NCBI GenBank assembly: GCA_031772625.1
Contig: CM062816.1
Coordinates: forward strand, 830,962,071-831,026,070
Length of the DNA stretch: 64,000 bases
Direction: 5' to 3'
DNA from: Pinus tabuliformis
Lineage: Eukaryota; Streptophyta; Pinopsida; Pinales; Pinaceae
Program-made: the position numbers and the translations under genes
The notes under the pieces: generated by a model
The model's input: only the letters and a program-made list of their open reading frames with translations
Database searches by the model: none
Told to the model about the DNA's origin: nothing
Shown: positions 33,405 to 45,584 of the stretch, piece after piece
How positions within the stretch are numbered: the first letter of the stretch is position 1
How the letters are laid out: each line of letters begins with the position of its first letter

Positions 33405-33721
33405 TGTTACAACCCATGTAGGTAGAGGCTTGAGGCTTTATTTTTACCCATGTTAGATATTTTTGCACCTTTTAGTGGAGAATAGAGTGTAGGATTGTGT
33501 AGGCCACAATGGTCAAAATTGGGATTGCACAGGTAATGACTAGGAAAAGTTCGCAAGGGCTTGAAAATAGGATTTTAAGCAATGTAATATGGTATTATTG
33601 TTGTCTTTGGCATTTTTTTCTTCCATAATTGTAGTAGAATGATTTGGAACACTTCATCGGATAGCGAGAGATCCAGATTGGCGATCATTTTTCTAATGGT
33701 GAAAAAATTATGTGTACCACA
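33405..33721 (-). repeat. 3' LTR (at least the LTR start) of the Tat element
   Basis: On the minus strand it begins TGTGGTACACATAATTTT directly after the polypurine tract. About 260 bp align with 54290-54567. A possible TG at 33405 marks the left end, but the LTR could extend further. Confidence 0.65.
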
Positions 33722-36039
33722 TTGCCCCCTAAAGTGCAAATTAAGAAAAGGTGTTTGAGGATTGAAGCGATTTATCATGCAAAAGTTCAGATTAGAGACT
33801 AATTGGTTGGAGACCTGAAACATACCATCAAGGATTACAATACAATATCTTCATATAATCAACATTGAGGTAGGCATTCCCATACTCAAAATACAAGTAT
33901 CTCAAATAACAAGTATGAAAATGCGCAAAGATCCATGTCAGAAGTAAACACAATATGGACACAACCATCAAATATGGATCTATTTTTATAATAATTAATA
34001 TTTAAGACTTCACATAGCCTAGATGGATGAAACTAGATCCAAGGTCTTGGTATCCATCTCTATCGATCCACAGTATGAATTTGACAGTGCAAGTGAATGT
34101 CTCGAGGTGGAACAAGGTAGAAACCACCTGATTACAGGTCAATGATGTGAATTGTTAACATGTGCAATAGAAACCACCAATAATAACAATGGTTTCAAGG
34201 TACTCCACTACAATATATGAAGTGTGAATAAATGTATTAAATTCAAACACTCATAGAATCATTTGATCAAAAGTCAATGATGAGAACCTATCATTGAAAG
34301 TGAGAAACCTACCATTGAGGCATGCATGCTCCAAGGTACTGAGAGATGTTTCTAGATCAACTTCCTAGATAATGAGTTGAATTCTATAGGAAGAAACCCA
34401 TCACAGTAGGGCCTACGACACGAAACTCATGTCAAATTTTGAAGAATAAATTTGGAGTGATTCAAGACTAACTCAGGGATGGCCGACGTGATTGAAGGCT
34501 ATGATTTGCAAGGTAATTTTAACTAAGGTTGGACTTCTCTTGAACATATTGGCAACATGACATTTTGACTTGGCAACATTTGACTAAAAATAAGACCAAA
34601 AAACAAGTTGAAGACTTTCAATAAGGTATGATCAACTGAGAGGAAAATGGATTTCCCAACCTAGACACAAAAGGTGACAGAGTGTCATGTTCAAGAGCGA
34701 CATACTGCCTTTTCATAATACAAGAATAAATGTTTCTTTCCCATTTCCCCCCACCATTACTAGAAAGTACCTCTTTATTTTTATACAAGCTTGAGGAGGA
34801 TAACATATGCTTGTCCTGTAAGCTCATCCTTCAGATGAGTCCTTCGGAGTATTTTTAATGAACCCTAGGAAGGAGTGGTTCGGTCTCATCATGATTAACG
34901 AGTCCTGCACTATTTACATTTTATAAGTCCAGAAAAGGGGTAGCTCGATGTCATTTTAATATTTATATAGTTTGAAAAGAGACAAAAAGGAAACTCAATA
35001 TTTCTTTCAATGTAAAGTTTTAATGATTCCAAAGAAAGTAAAGCTTGACATTTTTCATTTTTAGGGAGTCATGAGGAAAATGTAAATAAACTCTGGAATG
35101 TCCTTTTTCCTAAATTTAGTCTCTCAAGCCCGGAAAAGGGTAAAATAATGCAGGAGAGAAATATTTTGACCATAATTAGTCAAAGTATACCTTTTTCGTA
35201 AATAGTCTACATGGTCCGTAAAAAGGGTAAACTTATACCAAGTAGACATTTTTCATTTACTTTAACGAGTTTGAAATAAACAAGTATACTCGACAATCTT
35301 TTCATATTTCGAGAGTCTAAAAAAAGCTTAAATATAACTCCAAGGTTTGGCTTTTTCATATGTTTAAAGAGCCTGAAAAAGTGATAAAAGTATATTCATC
35401 GCTAAAAATGATATTTTTTCTCAAATAACCCATGTAATATGCACATTCAATCTCAAAAATTATCATAATTGCTCGAAAAATAGTGAAAAACATTAAAATA
35501 TTTTGAAATTTAAAAGCTATAGGCAAAAAATATTATTTTAATAGGCCTAAATTGCTTATAAAAAGTCAAAAAGTAAAATTTTCTTTACCATTTTGGTTTT
35601 TACCATTTCAGAGTTCTTGAGGCTACATTTTCACCCAAATATTTGGCAGCATATTCCGATCAAATCGATGAACCATTTCGTGTGCCTTTTTCTCGAAGTA
35701 AGAGATCGTTCCTTGTTCTCATCATTCATGGTTTTTATTTTGTATTTTAATGGTGATTTTTAAGTGTTTGAGTGTTTTTAAGAAACTAGGGTGTGCTCAT
35801 GGGTTTGTGCAGTTTTCCTTCATCGAGGGTGCACAAGCTCGATTCTTCCAATACTGGAAAAGTTTGGTTTACACAATTTCCCTTCATCATGTATGCGCGA
35901 ATGAGCTATGTTTTTTAAGGGAAACCATACAAAGTGGCGAGAACATCCAAAATTTATAAAAAAAAACGCTCAAATTTTTTGCAAATTCTTTCAATGTTCG
36001 TTCTATAATCATTTTCCCCATTGATTACAAATCTTTTGT
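33722..36039 (-). other. 3' untranslated region of the Tat element
   Basis: Non-coding; partly collinear with 3760-5400 in the small Tat derivative. The TTTAACGAG / GATTAACGAG motif recurs near 34850, 34895 and 35263. A GA microsatellite (36054-36086) sits at the border with the antisense gene. Confidence 0.65.
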
Positions 36040-36389
36040 GTGTCAAAATGGAATAGAGAGATAGAGAGAGAGAGAAAGAGAGAGAATGAATACCAAGATG
36101 TTGAAGCTTTAAATGATTTGACAACAATGCAAACACTCAAAAATTGCAATATGGTAAAATATTTCTTGATTCCAGGAATGAGGGCCCAACTAGATTTGTT
36201 GACATGGTTAGTGAGGGCTTGGAATGTCCAAGACTAGTGATTTCAGACTAGTGACCATAGACTACCATTGATGTCAAGGACATCTATTTCTTGACAGGGA
36301 TTTCATTTCGTGGAACCAATATTTCATTATTTGGTGGTAGGCCAAGTGGTGGATCAACATAGTATTACCTAATCGAGCATTGTGTTCGT

Positions 36390-37600
36390 TGATCAGGTGC
36401 TCAAAATTAGGCTCAAAAATCAAAGTGTTAGAATCTTGATAAATTTAGATTCGGATCGAATATCTCGTCATTCTTATTCCAACGATGTGAACGTCACTCA
36501 AATGTGAGCTCGTATGCAAAAGTTATAGCAAGTAAAAGTTCAGGTTTGACTTGTTCGCATGGCAGGATTGGATGATGTGGCAAGGTCCTTCAGTGAATGA
36601 GCAGGCACCAAGTGGCAAGCTACCATTGGCCCCCGCATGTCACAAATCACAATGGCAAGCAGGTCGGCATTAAAAATTGGCCCCCGAGTAGGGAAGGGTT
36701 GTAATGCGATAAGGTAGGCGGGAAGGCATTCAAGAATCAACATGAGGAGAGATGCAATGGATTGCAATCACAGATCGGCAAAGGGTCAGCGTCACAAATC
36801 CACCCTTGGCAGGTACCAGGTTTCGATGTGATATCATAATCACAAATCGCAACGGTGCAAAGTTCTGCACATACAAAACCTCGGTTATCCACTGAATTGC
36901 GAAATGCAATAAGTCCCCGGATGCGAGATGTTTATCAGTTCCAGTTAATACTCCCGTCGGGTCCGCCACATTACAATCATACATCAGCCGCCATGTTCAT
37001 AAGACCATAAGCTTGTAGAACTCCGCCGATTGCGATTTGCGATAAGATAGTCGGTGTCGACAGATTACGGCTCGCCACACAGCAAAATTCTAGCTTGATT
37101 AGAGGATTTTTGGAGCGAAATTGTGGGTTCCTGTCGAATGTGGAGCAATTTGTGGAACAAATAGTGGGATAACTAGGAGAAGTCATAACTTCTTCAATTT
37201 TCCATAAAATTGGATGCAAAACGAGGCTAGATAGCCATTTTTGAGTATTCTGGACTGATTGGAGTAGGTTTCAGAAGCATTGGAGCATTGTAAACATAAA
37301 GATTTTCACTTTTGAGCATAATAGAGAGGCCCAAGCCATTGGAAGCTGGACCAAGGAGATGTAGCCCAAGAGGGGTGAACTCCTTTATCATGTGCTTATT
37401 ATAATGTGTTTTTGATGATGTTCTGTACATGTTTATGTTGTTGTTCAATTTCTAGTTTATGTTAAATTACTCATAAATTAACATAAAAACTCTTTATTTC
37501 ACTTGCAAAAATAGAAGAAACCCTTAAGCACAATGAAAGCATTTTGTTTATAATCTGAGGAATATCTTAGCATTGCAAACTAATATTCTAAATCAGATCA
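36390..37600 (+). repeat. 5' LTR of the nested gypsy element
   Basis: 1211 bp. Its middle (36600-37060) carries many copies of a short TTGCGAT / ATCGCAA-like word. Open frames on either strand here have no protein motif and are ignored. Confidence 0.93.
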
Positions 37601-37833
37601 ATTTGGTATCAGAGCTATAGGTTTGCTTTGTGGAAGAAAGATTTAATTGTTTGCAAGTTTATGTCATGCTTACAAGGTTAAAACTCAAAAGAGGTGTAAG
37701 AAAGCTGGTTGGAAGCCCTGAAGTTGGGTCAAGGAGAAGAAGAGCAAGGTTTCCACAATCTCCAACACCATTTCAGCCTCAAGTTGTAGTTGAGACTCCA
37801 GAGATCATGTCTCATGAAGGATAACCTACAAAC

Positions 37834-38830
37834 ATGACAGAAGATGAGAAGATCTTCATAAAGGCTTTCTTTGATATGACAGAGATGGTGAAGGTCCTCT
37901 ATGAAAAGAGGAATAGCAGGTTGCAAGGAGAAAGTTCCAAACCTCCCAAAGGAGAAGGCTCTTCAAGAGAAGGTAATGGAAAAGAAGGTAATGGGAATGG
38001 AGACAAACCTCCACCCTCTCCACCATCTTCTTCATCTTCTTCTTCACAAGCATATTTATACTCTTCCACCAATACAACCCTTAATCATACTCATCATCAT
38101 TCTTCAAAAGGGACTGGTAAATCACCTTTTTTAAAACTTGACGTTAAATGGTGAAGTGAATGCAGAGAAGCTTGATAATTGGATTCCTCAGTTGGAGGTC
38201 TATTGCAGGATTCAAAACCTTCAAGAGAATGACATAAAGATTCAGTTAGCTTCCTTTAGAATGGAGGGTGCAGCACTAGTATGGTGGGAATCAAAGACTT
38301 AAGAGGAGATTAAAAAACATTGTAAGATCTCAATTTCTTGGAGTCATTACATTGTTGCAATTAAAAGACACTTCTGCCCTGTATATTATATGCAGAAATC
38401 CATCATGAATTGACGAAACTTTAGACATCTTAAATGTCAAAATGTGCAATATTACACCCAAGAATTCAAAAAAAGGTCTCTGATGTTAGGTGTAGATTTG
38501 TAGTCACAAGACACTTTGCTGAAGTACATAAGGGGTTTACACAATTACCTTAGGCATACTATCTTAATGTTTAATCCCAATAATCTAGATGATGTGTGTG
38601 TGCAAGCCACTCATCTTGAGGCAAGAGGGAAAAACATCTCAGAAGAAGGCAGTAAAAAGCCATTTAAGGGTAAATAGAAAGAAAAGGGTTTCAAGGGAAA
38701 GAAAAATGCATCCATTAAAAAGGAAGGAGAGAAAACAATATGTAAGCATTGTTCTAGAGATGGTCACAATGAAGCTCATTGTTGGAAACTTCATCCTGAA
38801 ATGAAACCACAGAAATTCAACAACAAAGGA
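37834..38830 (+). pseudogene. gag: Gypsy gag of the nested element
   Basis: The start MTEDEKIFIKAFFDMTEMVK precedes a Ser/Pro-rich segment, then after a frameshift ELPIYDGEVN-like, KLDNWIPQLEVYCRIQNLQE and ASFRMEGAALVWWE. The zinc knuckle CKHCSRDGHNEAHCWKLHP (CX2CX4HX4C) is at about 38738. Several stops. Confidence 0.8.
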
Positions 38831-38959
38831 AAAGAAAAAACAACTGCAATCACTCAAGAAGAGGATTTGGGATCCGAATATGGTGATGAAACGAAAATCA
38901 TAGCCATGGGATTTCAAGTAAACGAATCCATTGCCATCACTAGTTCTTCAAACTCACAT

Positions 38960-39480
38960 AATGAAACTCCAAATGAAAAGAGGAGAATAGAATTGTATCA
39001 CATAAGGGTGATCTCAAAACATAACAAGATTGATATGTCATTTGATGGCAGCTCTCAAGCCAACCTTATGTCAGGAAAAATTGTCAAGAGTTTAAATCTG
39101 GAAACTGTTTCACATCATAAACCGTATCCACTTGGATGGGTATGAGACAATGCATAATTGCAGGTTACTAGAAAGTGTAAACTAAAATTCGCAATCACTA
39201 CAAAATTCATAGATGAAGTGGAGCTTGATGTTGTGCCATTAGATATTTGTGGTATCGTTTTAGGCATCCCGTATCTTTATGACAGAAAAGTTATCTTCCA
39301 TATACATGAAAACAAATATCAGATATTCAAAAATAGATTAGAATATATTGTGAGAGCTTGCAGCAAGAAAACAAATCTTTCGCTTGTTAATGCAGGGCAG
39401 ATGAAAAGACTGGTGAATTCGAGCAATAATTTAATTCTTCTCATGATAAAACCCGAGAACGATATTGATTATGAAGCGTT
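38960..39480 (+). pseudogene. Gypsy protease of the nested element
   Basis: IDMSFDGSSQANLMSGKIV has FDGSSQ at the active-site position, so the usual DSG is altered. The second block VELDVVPLDICGIVLGIPYL is typical of gypsy proteases. Confidence 0.7.
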
Positions 39481-40521
39481 TGATGGTTGTAATTCGAATT
39501 TGAAAACTGATTTGGTTGATGATGTTAACCAATCTATCGAAATGTTTCAGGAACCAAAGGGATTACCTCCCAAGAGAGAAATCCAACCTGAGTTACAGTT
39601 GCAGCAAAAGTGTCTTCTTCCTAACATTGGCATGTATAAGGCAGTGATGGAAAGCGCAAAAATTAAGATGCAAATCCAGGGATTGTTGAATAAAAGGATC
39701 ATTCAGCCTACTCCTTTACCATGTCATGCACCTCTTGTTTTGGAGCCCAAGAAGAATGGTAAGAATTTCCTTGAATGGGATTCAAGAAGTGGTTTTCATC
39801 AAAATAGAGTTGTTGAAGGAGATATATGGAAGATGACATTCAAAACTGGGAAAGATTTGTTTGAATGGCTTGTTATGCTTTTCAGTCTTTTCCATGCTAC
39901 TACCACTTTTACGCATATGAAGAAATATGTGTTGAATCCATTTCTAGACAAGATAGTCTATTTGGATGACATTTTCATTTTCAGAAAATTTCATTATGAA
40001 CATGTCATGTGTGAGAAAAAAAAAATTGATCTCGTATATCAAGAACATTTGTTTCTGAAGATATCAAATTATCTATTGGATAAAACTTATTTGATGTACT
40101 TAAGCTGTGAAATTGGTTCTTCCAAACATGTACAAGTTCCCAAGGACTTTTTGGTAGTCTATGTGGGACGTGGAGAAGGTGAGCTGAAGCTAGACCTCTC
40201 CAACATTGATTCCATAAGAGTATGTGGTCCATTCCTGCAGACATAGGTGAAAGAATCATACATCCATGTGAAGCCGCAGATTCCTTTAGTCTGCTTGTAA
40301 TTTACATAGGCAGGGTCAAGATAGTCATTTGGATAAGGGGTTTTTTGGGAGCAGCCCAATGTTGGAGGAAAAATTTTGTAAATTTTTATTCTATTGTAGT
40401 TCATTTGCATTCATTGGAAGTTGTGAAAATGGTCTTCCAGTGGAGAGGAAAACAACGAGAGGATTTTGATGCTTTCAACAAAAGATCGATACAGCTCCAA
40501 TACTTGCTTTTCCAGACTTGA
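39481..40521 (+). pseudogene. Deleted gypsy reverse transcriptase of the nested element
   Basis: LPPKREIQPELQLQ, then PLPCHAPLVLEPKKNGKNF joins directly to DSRSGFHQNRVVEGDIWKMT. The block containing the usual CxDYRxLN segment is missing, a deletion. KIVYLDDIFIF keeps the catalytic YLDD. Between YLSCEIG and FLGAAQCWRKNFVNF lies an unfamiliar 40-60-residue stretch (VPKDFLVVYVGRGEGELKLD) instead of the normal connection. Confidence 0.72.
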
Positions 40522-41132
40522 GACTGTCATTTAAGTTCCAGGCTGTTTTATGTGACTATGCCATGGGCGCAGTCTTTTTGCAATGTGGTAAGCCCGTTTA
40601 TTTTCATTCAGAAATTTTCAATGATAAGGTGTTTAAGTTGCAACGACAAAGGAACTTCCATTGGATGGGTTTTCTTATTCTATTCCACTCGGTCAAAAGG
40701 TATAAGAAAGGTATAAGCGACAAGTTTGTTGATGCACTTTCTAGACCTATAGTTTATATAACTAATTTCCTCAAGCATAATTTTGTTTTACATGAAAGTT
40801 GTTTTCGAAAAAATACATACTTTCAATATGTATATTCAAGCTTGAGTCAAAGGAATCAAGTGGAGGAATCTGTCTACCATTTGCATCATAATGTATTGTA
40901 TCATTTTGGTAAGAAGGATGTTGTTACTGATAGTAACATGGACAAGCCCAAAGAGTTCATTGAACGAGTCCAAATGGTACATCAAACAGTGCAAGAACAA
41001 CTTCAAAAGGTTAAAGGTAAGTACACAGAAAGGCACAACAAGAGTCGTGGAGATCACAGGTTCCAATTCAGTGATCAACGGATCGAGATTGGAAAGGTGA
41101 GGGAACTGTACCCTCACCTGCTGGTCAATTGA
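40522..41132 (+). pseudogene. RNase H and integrase remnant of the nested element
   Basis: FKFQAVLCDYAMGAVFLQCG and KKGISDKFVDALSRP mark RNase H. After about 40900 the sequence jumps to the integrase C-terminal region (EFIERVQMVHQTVQEQLQK, then KYTERHNKSRGDHRFQ), so the HHCC and DDE parts are deleted. Confidence 0.72.
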
Positions 41133-41174
41133 AAGTGATATTTTGGGGTCCAAAAGGCTTCTAGTGGGGAGGAG

Positions 41175-42385
41175 TGATCAGGTGCTCAAAATTAGGCTCA
41201 AAAATCAAAGTGTCAGAATCTTGATAAACTTAGCTTCAGATCGAAGAGCTCATCATTCTGATTCCAACAGTGTGAACGACACTCAAATCTGAGCTCGTAT
41301 GCAGAAGTTATAGCAAGTCAAGTTCAGGTTTGACTTGCTCGCATGGCAAGATTGGATGATGTGGCAAGGTCCTTCTGCGAATGAGGAGGTGCAAAGTGGC
41401 AAGCTTCCATTGGCCCCCGCATGTCACAAATTGCAATCATAGGTAGGTCAGCATTAAAAATCGGCCCCCGAGTAGGGAAGGGTTGCAATGAGATAAGGCA
41501 GGTGGGAAGGCTTTCAAGAATCAGCCGAAGGCACAATGCAATGGATCGCAATCTTAGATCGACGAAGGGACGGTGTCACAGAATCATCCCCCCATAGGTA
41601 CCGGGTTGCGATGTGATATCACAATCACAAATTGCAATGGTGAAAAGTTTCTCACATACAAAACTCCGGTTATCCGCTGAATTGCGAAATGTGATAAGTC
41701 CCCAGATACGAGATGTTTATCGGTTCCGATTAATACTCCCGTCAAGTCCGCCACATCGCAATCACATATCGCCCATCGTGTTCATAAGACCATAAGCCTG
41801 CAGAACTATGTCGATCGTGATTTGTGATAAGACAGTCGGTGTTGGGAGATTATGGCCCGTCGCGCGGCAAAATTCTCTCTCGGTTAGCGGATTTTTGCAG
41901 CGAAATTGTGGGTTCCTGTCGGATGTGGAGCAATTTGTGGAACAAATGGTGGGAGAACTAAGAGAAGTCACAAATTCTTCATTTTTCCACAAAATTGGAT
42001 GCAAAAATAGGCTAGATAACCATTTTTTAGTATTCTGGACTGATTGGAGTAGGTTTCAGAAGCATTGGAGCATTGTAAACAAAAAGTTTTTTCACTTTTG
42101 AGCATAATAGAGAGGCCCAAGCCATTGGAAGCTGAATCAAGGAGACATAACCTAGGAGGGGTGAACTCCTTTATCATGTGCTTATTGTAATGTGTTTTGA
42201 TGATGTTCTATACATGTTTATGTTGTTGTTCAATTTATGATTTATATTAAATTACTCATAAAATTAACATAAAAACTCTCCATTTGACTTGCAAAAATTG
42301 ATGAATCCTTAAGCACGCTAAATAAATTTTGTTTATAATCTAAGGAAGATCTTAGCACTGCAAACTAATATCCTAAATTAGATCA
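41175..42385 (+). repeat. 3' LTR of the nested gypsy element
   Basis: 1211 bp, same length as its partner, with many transitions at C and G positions between them. Confidence 0.93.
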
Positions 42386-43420
42386 TTCATGGATCCCAAC
42401 TTAGTGGTGGAAGGATTGAGATTAAAGACATCATAGAACTCCCATAGAGGACCATAACATATATATTTTCTCATTTATGTGGAAGTGCAACGCTTCACCT
42501 AGTCACCAAAGAGAAAATGAAAATTTCATTATAGTGCACACAACCTACTTTGTTCAATTGGTCCAAAGGGGTTCTTACCAACTTCAGAGGACAACTCACC
42601 AAAGAAAAGAACGGACGACTAAAAAAAATTGGATATGGTGCCATAATGGTGTCATTTTCTCTGGAGATGATCTTTATACTTTGACCACAGGTTCCCATGG
42701 AGATGGCGAGCACACGAGATCCTTGTATGTTACAGTGGGTTTCATTGATGGCCCGCAATAGAGGTGGCGAGGGTCTAGTGGTTAGATACACTCCTAATTT
42801 TTTTAGATGGTTGAGTCGCCAACTCATCATGATTGAGGATTACCCATATGTGGGTATGGATTATAGAGGTGATCCAAATATTTCTCTTCCTGCAGGAATG
42901 CAATGGGGTGACATAGGTAAAATTTATCACTTTGGTTGTTTTGTATTTTTAAAATTTTTATTTTGTTTCTAAATTGCATCCAAGACTAAATATCTAAACA
43001 ATATCATGCAGATGTGGGACCATTGAGACCAGCAACATGTGACGGATTGCGAGACGTGATGAGCCACTATTCCCTGTGGAGTAGGATCTAGGTGCAGTAG
43101 AGACCCTAGCTAAGATTGAGAGTAACCTGGAGAGGTTAACTTTGGATATCCCAGACATTTGGATTGATGATATTCCTCCTTGCTATCAGAGGCATACATC
43201 AGGTGTACCTTGGTGGATTAATCATATGTTATGGTGATTGCCTCATGCCATCATCTACTATCATGAGGGCCATGCTTAGTCACTAGACATAAAGCTATAT
43301 TTTCGTCTTTTTGGTTTATCAATGTGTTCAGATAATAAAGGTTGCAAGCCTCATACGTCTTGGATTAATGGAGACTACTTCTATTTTCTCAGCTTATTTT
43401 GTACAATTATTGTTTTATTT

Positions 43421-43850
43421 TTACAAATGTTGCAAATGTCGATTTAACACATAATTTTCCAAAGCATCAATTAATGTGTTTACATGTATTGGAATTTGTT
43501 GGTATTCAATGTAATCAAATTGTCTTTCCAAGAGATGGACCCGTAAAATTATTCTTAGGATTGAAAAATTTATAACTGAATAAACACGACTTAAGTGTAA
43601 TACTATGAGTTGAGAATCTAATCTAACGATTAAACAAAGGATACTAAATGAAATGGCATCAGATAACAGTTCAATGACTGCACTATATTCTGCAATATTA
43701 TTTGTTTTTTTTACCAAGGCATATTCCATGCGGACTCACTAACTCATCAGTGGGCGAATAGATTGCCCAATCTGTGGAAGAAAGATTCTAAGTACTACGA
43801 CTAGCGCCATCAGTGTAGCCAATGTAAGTTTGAATGAGCAAAAACATATG
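43421..43850 (-). pseudogene. Second (archaeal-type) RNase H of the Tat element
   Basis: GYTDGAS followed by NNIAEYSAVIELLSDAIS, LIVRLDSQLIVLHLSRVYSV and LLERQFDYIEYQQIPIHVNT, ending LIDALENYVL. This D-E-D pattern is the additional RNase H of Tat-lineage elements, located here after integrase. A stop separates the first Asp block from the rest. Confidence 0.75.
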
Positions 43851-44219
43851 CAAATCTAGTGTAACATGAGATAAGCAGAAGAAGTAGAAGGGGTTGATTA
43901 AAAGAAGTAAAATTTCCACACATGTACAATATGATACAAAAATATACAATGTACCCATGCAGTAAATCAAGCATAATACCTTTTTAAGTAAAGCCCATTT
44001 ATGGGCTTAGCCAAAGGAATATTGTCATAGTCAACTAGCTCATAAGAACCTTTTGCAAGTGCATGTTTTTGCAATATAGGGACCATGCTACGTAGGTTTT
44101 AACTTTCCATCTCCTAACTTATCGTTCTCTTGATCGTAAACAAAGACCAAGTCACCTTCTGAATATGTATGAGAGTTTACATTTCGGTCAAAATTTACCT
44201 TAACACGCTTCTTATGAGC

Positions 44220-44993
44220 CTAGCTAGCCAATGCATCATCACGATGAGTCTCATCTAGATGTGTTAAGTATAAAAAACATTCCTCTTCTGCAGAAGTAGT
44301 AGGGAGCAATTCTATTGCTCGTTTTAGTGACGAGAATTCACATTCAATGGGTAAGAATATTTCCAGGCCATAAACTAACTGAAAGGGTGTAAAACCGATT
44401 GCAGTTTTTGCTAAGGTGCGGTATGTCGACAATGACGAGAAAAGCATTAGATGCTAGTTTCATTTATGAATCCCTATAATTTTTTCAATCATAGTGGTTA
44501 AATATTTGTTCACAAATTCTACCTATCCATTGGTTTGTGGATAATATGGAGTCGAGCTATTGTGACATAAGCACAACTTCATAGTGAATTCGGTCATCAT
44601 AAAATTTCGAAAATGGTTGTCATGGTTTGTGATGATGGCATGTGGGACACTAAACCTAGCAATCAAATGATTGAATATGAAAAGAGCAACTATTTCACCA
44701 TCATCCCTATATGTAGGCATCACCTCAACCCATTTTGTAAAGTAATCCACAAGTAGGATAATATACCCATGCCCCCCGACCGAGTGAGGATTACATGTAA
44801 TGAAATCGATGCCCCATTTTGAAAAGGGACCGACAACGTTGATTGGGTGAAAAGGAGCAGGAGGAGCATGCATTTTACAATGATAAATTTGAAAATTATG
44901 ACATTTCTGTACTATAGTAATGCAATCTTTGAACATGGAAGGCCAAAAATATCCACCGCACAAGATTTTTTTAACAATAGAAAACCCGAACAT
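44220..44993 (-). pseudogene. Tat integrase
   Basis: ILCGGYFWPSMFKDCITIVQ then KCHNFQIYHCKMH (zinc domain with C-x-x-x-x-x-x-C in place of C-x-x-C). Core: SKWGIDFITCNPHSVGGHGY, LVDYFTKWVEVMPT, ITNHDNHFRNFMM and STPYYPQTNG. A stop follows, and the E-containing EFVNKYLTTMIEKI continues in the same frame. C-terminal FTPFQLVYGLEIFLPIECEF. Confidence 0.85.
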
Positions 44994-45005
44994 ATGACCG
45001 CCACA

Positions 45006-45470
45006 TCATCTAAAAACTGAATTGACACCACGACGATAAATTGTATCACCAACAATAGTGTATTGTTGGGATTGGTACCAAAAGTGATGGTGGTCAATTC
45101 GAGACAACTTCGGCTGAAAAATTTGAGTTTGGAGGTAAATTATAATATCTCCATACCAAGGGTCTAATGTACTGATAAGAAAGAGAGATTCATCAGGAAG
45201 AGAATCCTCTGCCACGATTTTTGTTTCAGAATAGGGAAAGTCACAAATAAGCTCAACAAACACTAATGATTTCTTTGACTTGGATTTAACAAATTCTAAG
45301 TCAAATTCCTGTAGGATAAAAATCCATTTGGAATATTTTCCCCCAAGAAATTGTCTTGTAAGAATATAAGCCATGGGGTTGGAATATGAAACCAATGTTG
45401 TTTTGTGCAATAGAATATAGTGACAAAATCTTTGGACAACTTGCACAACTTCCAAGGCCAGCTTATCCAT
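45006..45470 (-). pseudogene. Tat RNase H and connection to integrase
   Basis: KLALEVVQVVQRFCHYILLH, NPMAYILTRQFLGGKYSKWI and EFDLEFVKSKSKKSLVFVEL are the C-terminal RNase H blocks of Tat/Athila elements. The region then runs toward YQSQQYTIVGDTIYRRGV, the start of the integrase zinc domain. Confidence 0.82.
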
Positions 45471-45584
45471 GTGTATATTTTATTTCAGAATTGGTAAGAT
45501 TCCTACTTAAGTAGTAAATCACATGTTCATTGTTTAATTCATCCTCTTGGACTACTACCATACCAATGGTAATGTCAGATTCTG

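Larger units (their letters stand above)
36390..42385 (+). mobile_element. Ty3/gypsy element with 1211-bp LTRs, internally deleted, nested in the antisense gene
   Basis: LTRs 36390-37600 and 41175-42385, both 1211 bp, with TGATCAGG...GATCA ends. Flanks are TTCGT and TTCAT (one difference). The primer-binding site TGGTATCAGAGC is at 37604-37615 and the polypurine tract CTAGTGGGGAGGAG directly before 41175. The internal 3.57 kb holds gag, protease, fragments of RT and RNase H, and the integrase C-terminus only. A related LTR lies at 61534-63426. Confidence 0.94.
36040..43260 (+). pseudogene. Antisense extra gene of the Tat element, split by a nested gypsy element
   Basis: Plus-strand frames, opposite to gag-pol, give NMVKYFLIPGMRAQLDLLTW followed by LVRAWNVQD, then YFLTGISFRG-like and FGGRPSGGST-like stretches up to 36389. 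After the nested element (42386 on) come DPNLVVEGLRLK, FNWSKGVLTNFRGQLTK, FFRWLSRQLIMIEDYPYVGM and NISLPAGMQWGDI. A GT-AG intron (42917-43011) joins GDI to DVGPLRPATCDGLRDVMSHY in phase. Many stops and shifts. Extra ORFs, some antisense, between pol and the 3' LTR are known in plant Tat elements; the blocks here match such a family in my memory. Function unknown. Confidence 0.6.

Noticed and set aside
36540..37219. Several minus-strand frames of 73-84 codons and counterparts at 41324-42177
   Set aside because: They lie in the LTR pair, differ in frame between copies and carry no protein motif.
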